Origin: Lautropia mirabilis
Lineage (GTDB): Bacteria > Pseudomonadota > Gammaproteobacteria > Burkholderiales > Burkholderiaceae_B
Direction of reading: 5' to 3'
DNA: 64,000 nucleotides
Assembly (NCBI GenBank): GCA_945876565.1
Contig: CAMCOS010000001.1
Span: 95,925-159,924, forward strand
Positions 63,173 to 64,000 of this stretch are shown here, one piece after another; position 1 is the stretch's first letter, and each line of letters begins with the position of its first letter. Position numbers and translations under genes: made by a program. The notes below the pieces were generated by a model that was not told where the DNA came from, made no database searches, and saw only the letters and a program-made list of their open reading frames with translations.

Positions 63173-63870
63173 GTGAACATCTTGAAACCGCACTTACAAA
63201 CGACTGAATTGACGCTTCTGGTGAGTAACACCAGCCAGCATGAGATTGCGCGCGTCACCCAGATAAATCGCACGGCGATCCGAGCGTATGCCAAGCGCTG
63301 GCGCGAGCAAAAGGCGGACTCCCCTGGAGTTTCCACCGGGTCTGCGGATCAAATTCCCCCACCCCGGCCACCGGCGAGAGCATCCAAACAAGCGGTTTCG
63401 GCCTGCAGCGAGCCCTACCGTAAGTTCATTCTAGTCATGCGAAAGGCCACAGAGATTGGCCCACAGCCACTAAAGCTGTGTGAAACCTGGTTTGCCAGTG
63501 ACGGACGGGTCGGTCACCGCCAGCTCTGGGGCATCGCGAGGTTAGCAGAGCATAACCCCAAGCGCATGGCCGAGCAGGCCTGTGCGATAGTGCTACGCGA
63601 TGGGGTCAACAGCTACAAAACCATCAAAACACTGGTGGAGCGACTCGTGGCAGATGCCCTGGCTGTTCTAGATGCTCCGCGCCAAGGTGAGATCTTGCTG
63701 ACCCAAGAGCACCACCTGATCCGATCCGGTGATGAATACGGTGACCTGTTCGAGATGGCCACCCGACAAAACGCTGAACGATTACTTAACCACCGCCAAC
63801 AGGGAAACCCAACCCCATGAGCATGCCCATGACACAGATTGAGCGCAACCGACTCCAGAATCACCTTCAA
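63045..63870 (+). mobile_element. Internally deleted IS21-family insertion element
   Basis: Comprises a terminal-like region, a shortened istA and the first codons of istB, with the istA/istB overlap still intact (ATGA). The integrase core of IstA and nearly all of IstB are missing, so it cannot transpose by itself. Borders are approximate. The right side joins the tail of a GT41 glycosyltransferase gene. Confidence 0.75.
63173..63820 (+). pseudogene. istA: istA remnant, N- and C-termini fused by an internal deletion
   Basis: The 215-residue ORF starts with GTG after GGGAGAACTGGA. Its first 75 residues are the IstA start: a helix-turn-helix (NTSQHEIARVTQINRTAIRAYAKRW) and a proline-rich linker (SADQIPPPRPPA). 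From about residue 85 it continues with the IstA C-terminus (CETWFASDGRVGHRQLWGIARLAE, LTQEHHLIRSGDEYGDLFE). From memory of the family, about 300 residues with the DDE core are gone. The frame stays open, so a DNA-binding peptide could still be made. Confidence 0.8.
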
Positions 63871-63882
63871 TCCGTAACGTAG
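63817..63882 (+). pseudogene. istB: istB fragment (first ~17 codons)
   Basis: ATG overlaps the istA stop as in intact IS21 elements. It reads MSMPMTQIERNRLQNHLQ, matching the start of IstB ATPases, and ends at TAG within a few codons. The last bases coincide with the end of the glycosyltransferase tail on the opposite strand. Confidence 0.65.
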
Positions 63883-64000
63883 ATATGATCTGGCGGTTGT
63901 TCGTTGACATAACGCTGATGCATTCCAACATATGCTTGTTCGAGGCGTTTAGCGAACAGTTGCCCATTGAACAGAGGAGCGGTTAAGCGGTTTCGATCAA
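63867..64000 (-). CDS. C-terminus of an O-GlcNAc transferase-like glycosyltransferase (GT41/SPINDLY type), partial
   Basis: Only the last 43 codons lie inside the window; frame read from 63998 towards 63867. It reads LTAPLFNGQLFAKRLEQAYVGMHQRY and ends PPDHIYVTD, matching the end of TPR-containing GT41 proteins (PLFDTxxFxxxLExAYxxMxxRY). The gene continues to the right of the window. Such proteins glycosylate proteins or surface glycans in betaproteobacteria, which fits the neighbouring rhamnose and LPS genes. The final residues (VTD) may derive from the insertion junction. Confidence 0.68.
   Translation of the reverse strand, partial: DRNRLTAPLFNGQLFAKRLEQAYVGMHQRYVNEQPPDHIYVTD

Noticed and set aside
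1-64000. rRNA or tRNA genes and a tRNA attachment site for the accessory block
   Set aside because: No tRNA-like cloverleaf, rRNA sequence or flanking direct repeat was recognised by eye; a covariance-model scan would be needed to exclude tRNAs fully.

Overview
The window looks like a chromosome segment of a betaproteobacterium of the order Burkholderiales, most like the Alcaligenaceae/Bordetella group. I infer this from gene order and protein character (trpGDC, dapF-DUF484-xerC, hslVU, dacC-dat-ybeD-lipB-lipA, birA-coaX, waaA-waaC, and ahcY-PF04020-metF behind an SAH riboswitch), not from a database search. I saw no rRNA, tRNA or CRISPR array.

Region 1 (1-7.1 kb) is accessory DNA that reads as a defence island. 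A coiled-coil ATPase, cut by the left window edge, overlaps by 4 bases a 1321-residue protein that joins a reverse transcriptase (YVDD motif) to a C-terminal nitrilase domain. That architecture defines the UG1 / DRT type 1 class of defence-associated RTs. A DUF3800 protein, a small basic protein resembling phage-type RNase/RelE-like toxins, and an HNH endonuclease follow on the same strand. The cargo sits directly before trpG, where trpE would be expected.

Region 2 (7.2-19 kb): trpG-trpD-trpC; a sulfur-responsive pair (BigR/SqrR-like ArsR regulator and DUF2892 protein against a persulfide-dioxygenase-like metallo-beta-lactamase protein); polyphosphate:AMP phosphotransferase; a HIT protein; a CitE-like lyase; ung; an MNT/HEPN toxin-antitoxin pair; a RhlE-type helicase whose end overlaps a MidA-like methyltransferase; and a thioesterase.

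Region 3 (19-34 kb) is housekeeping: xthA, cca, slt, the folate/methyl cycle (5-formyl-THF cyclo-ligase, metF, ahcY with riboswitch, metK), two tandem lipid A acyltransferase paralogues, then dapF, DUF484 and xerC.

Region 4 (34-41 kb) is a metal-homeostasis block: DUF1007 and NicO transporter, znuA-znuB-znuC with a candidate 40-residue leader membrane protein, a Zur-like regulator, a near-perfect palindromic operator, a COG0523 GTPase with a histidine-rich loop, and a DksA that has lost most of its zinc-finger cysteines.

Region 5 (41-53.9 kb): hslV-hslU, PduO-type adenosyltransferase, lipoate synthesis, D-amino-acid transaminase, DacC carboxypeptidase, an Mla-like lipid transport operon, birA and coaX, plus a 56-residue protein too short for the ORF track.

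Region 6 (53.9-64 kb) is cell-surface: waaA, waaC, rfbD, a three-gene block on the minus strand (TauE, crotonase, FadR-type regulator), rfbB-rfbA-rfbC, an unknown gene, and at the right edge an internally deleted IS21-family element beside the tail of an O-GlcNAc-transferase-like (GT41) glycosyltransferase.
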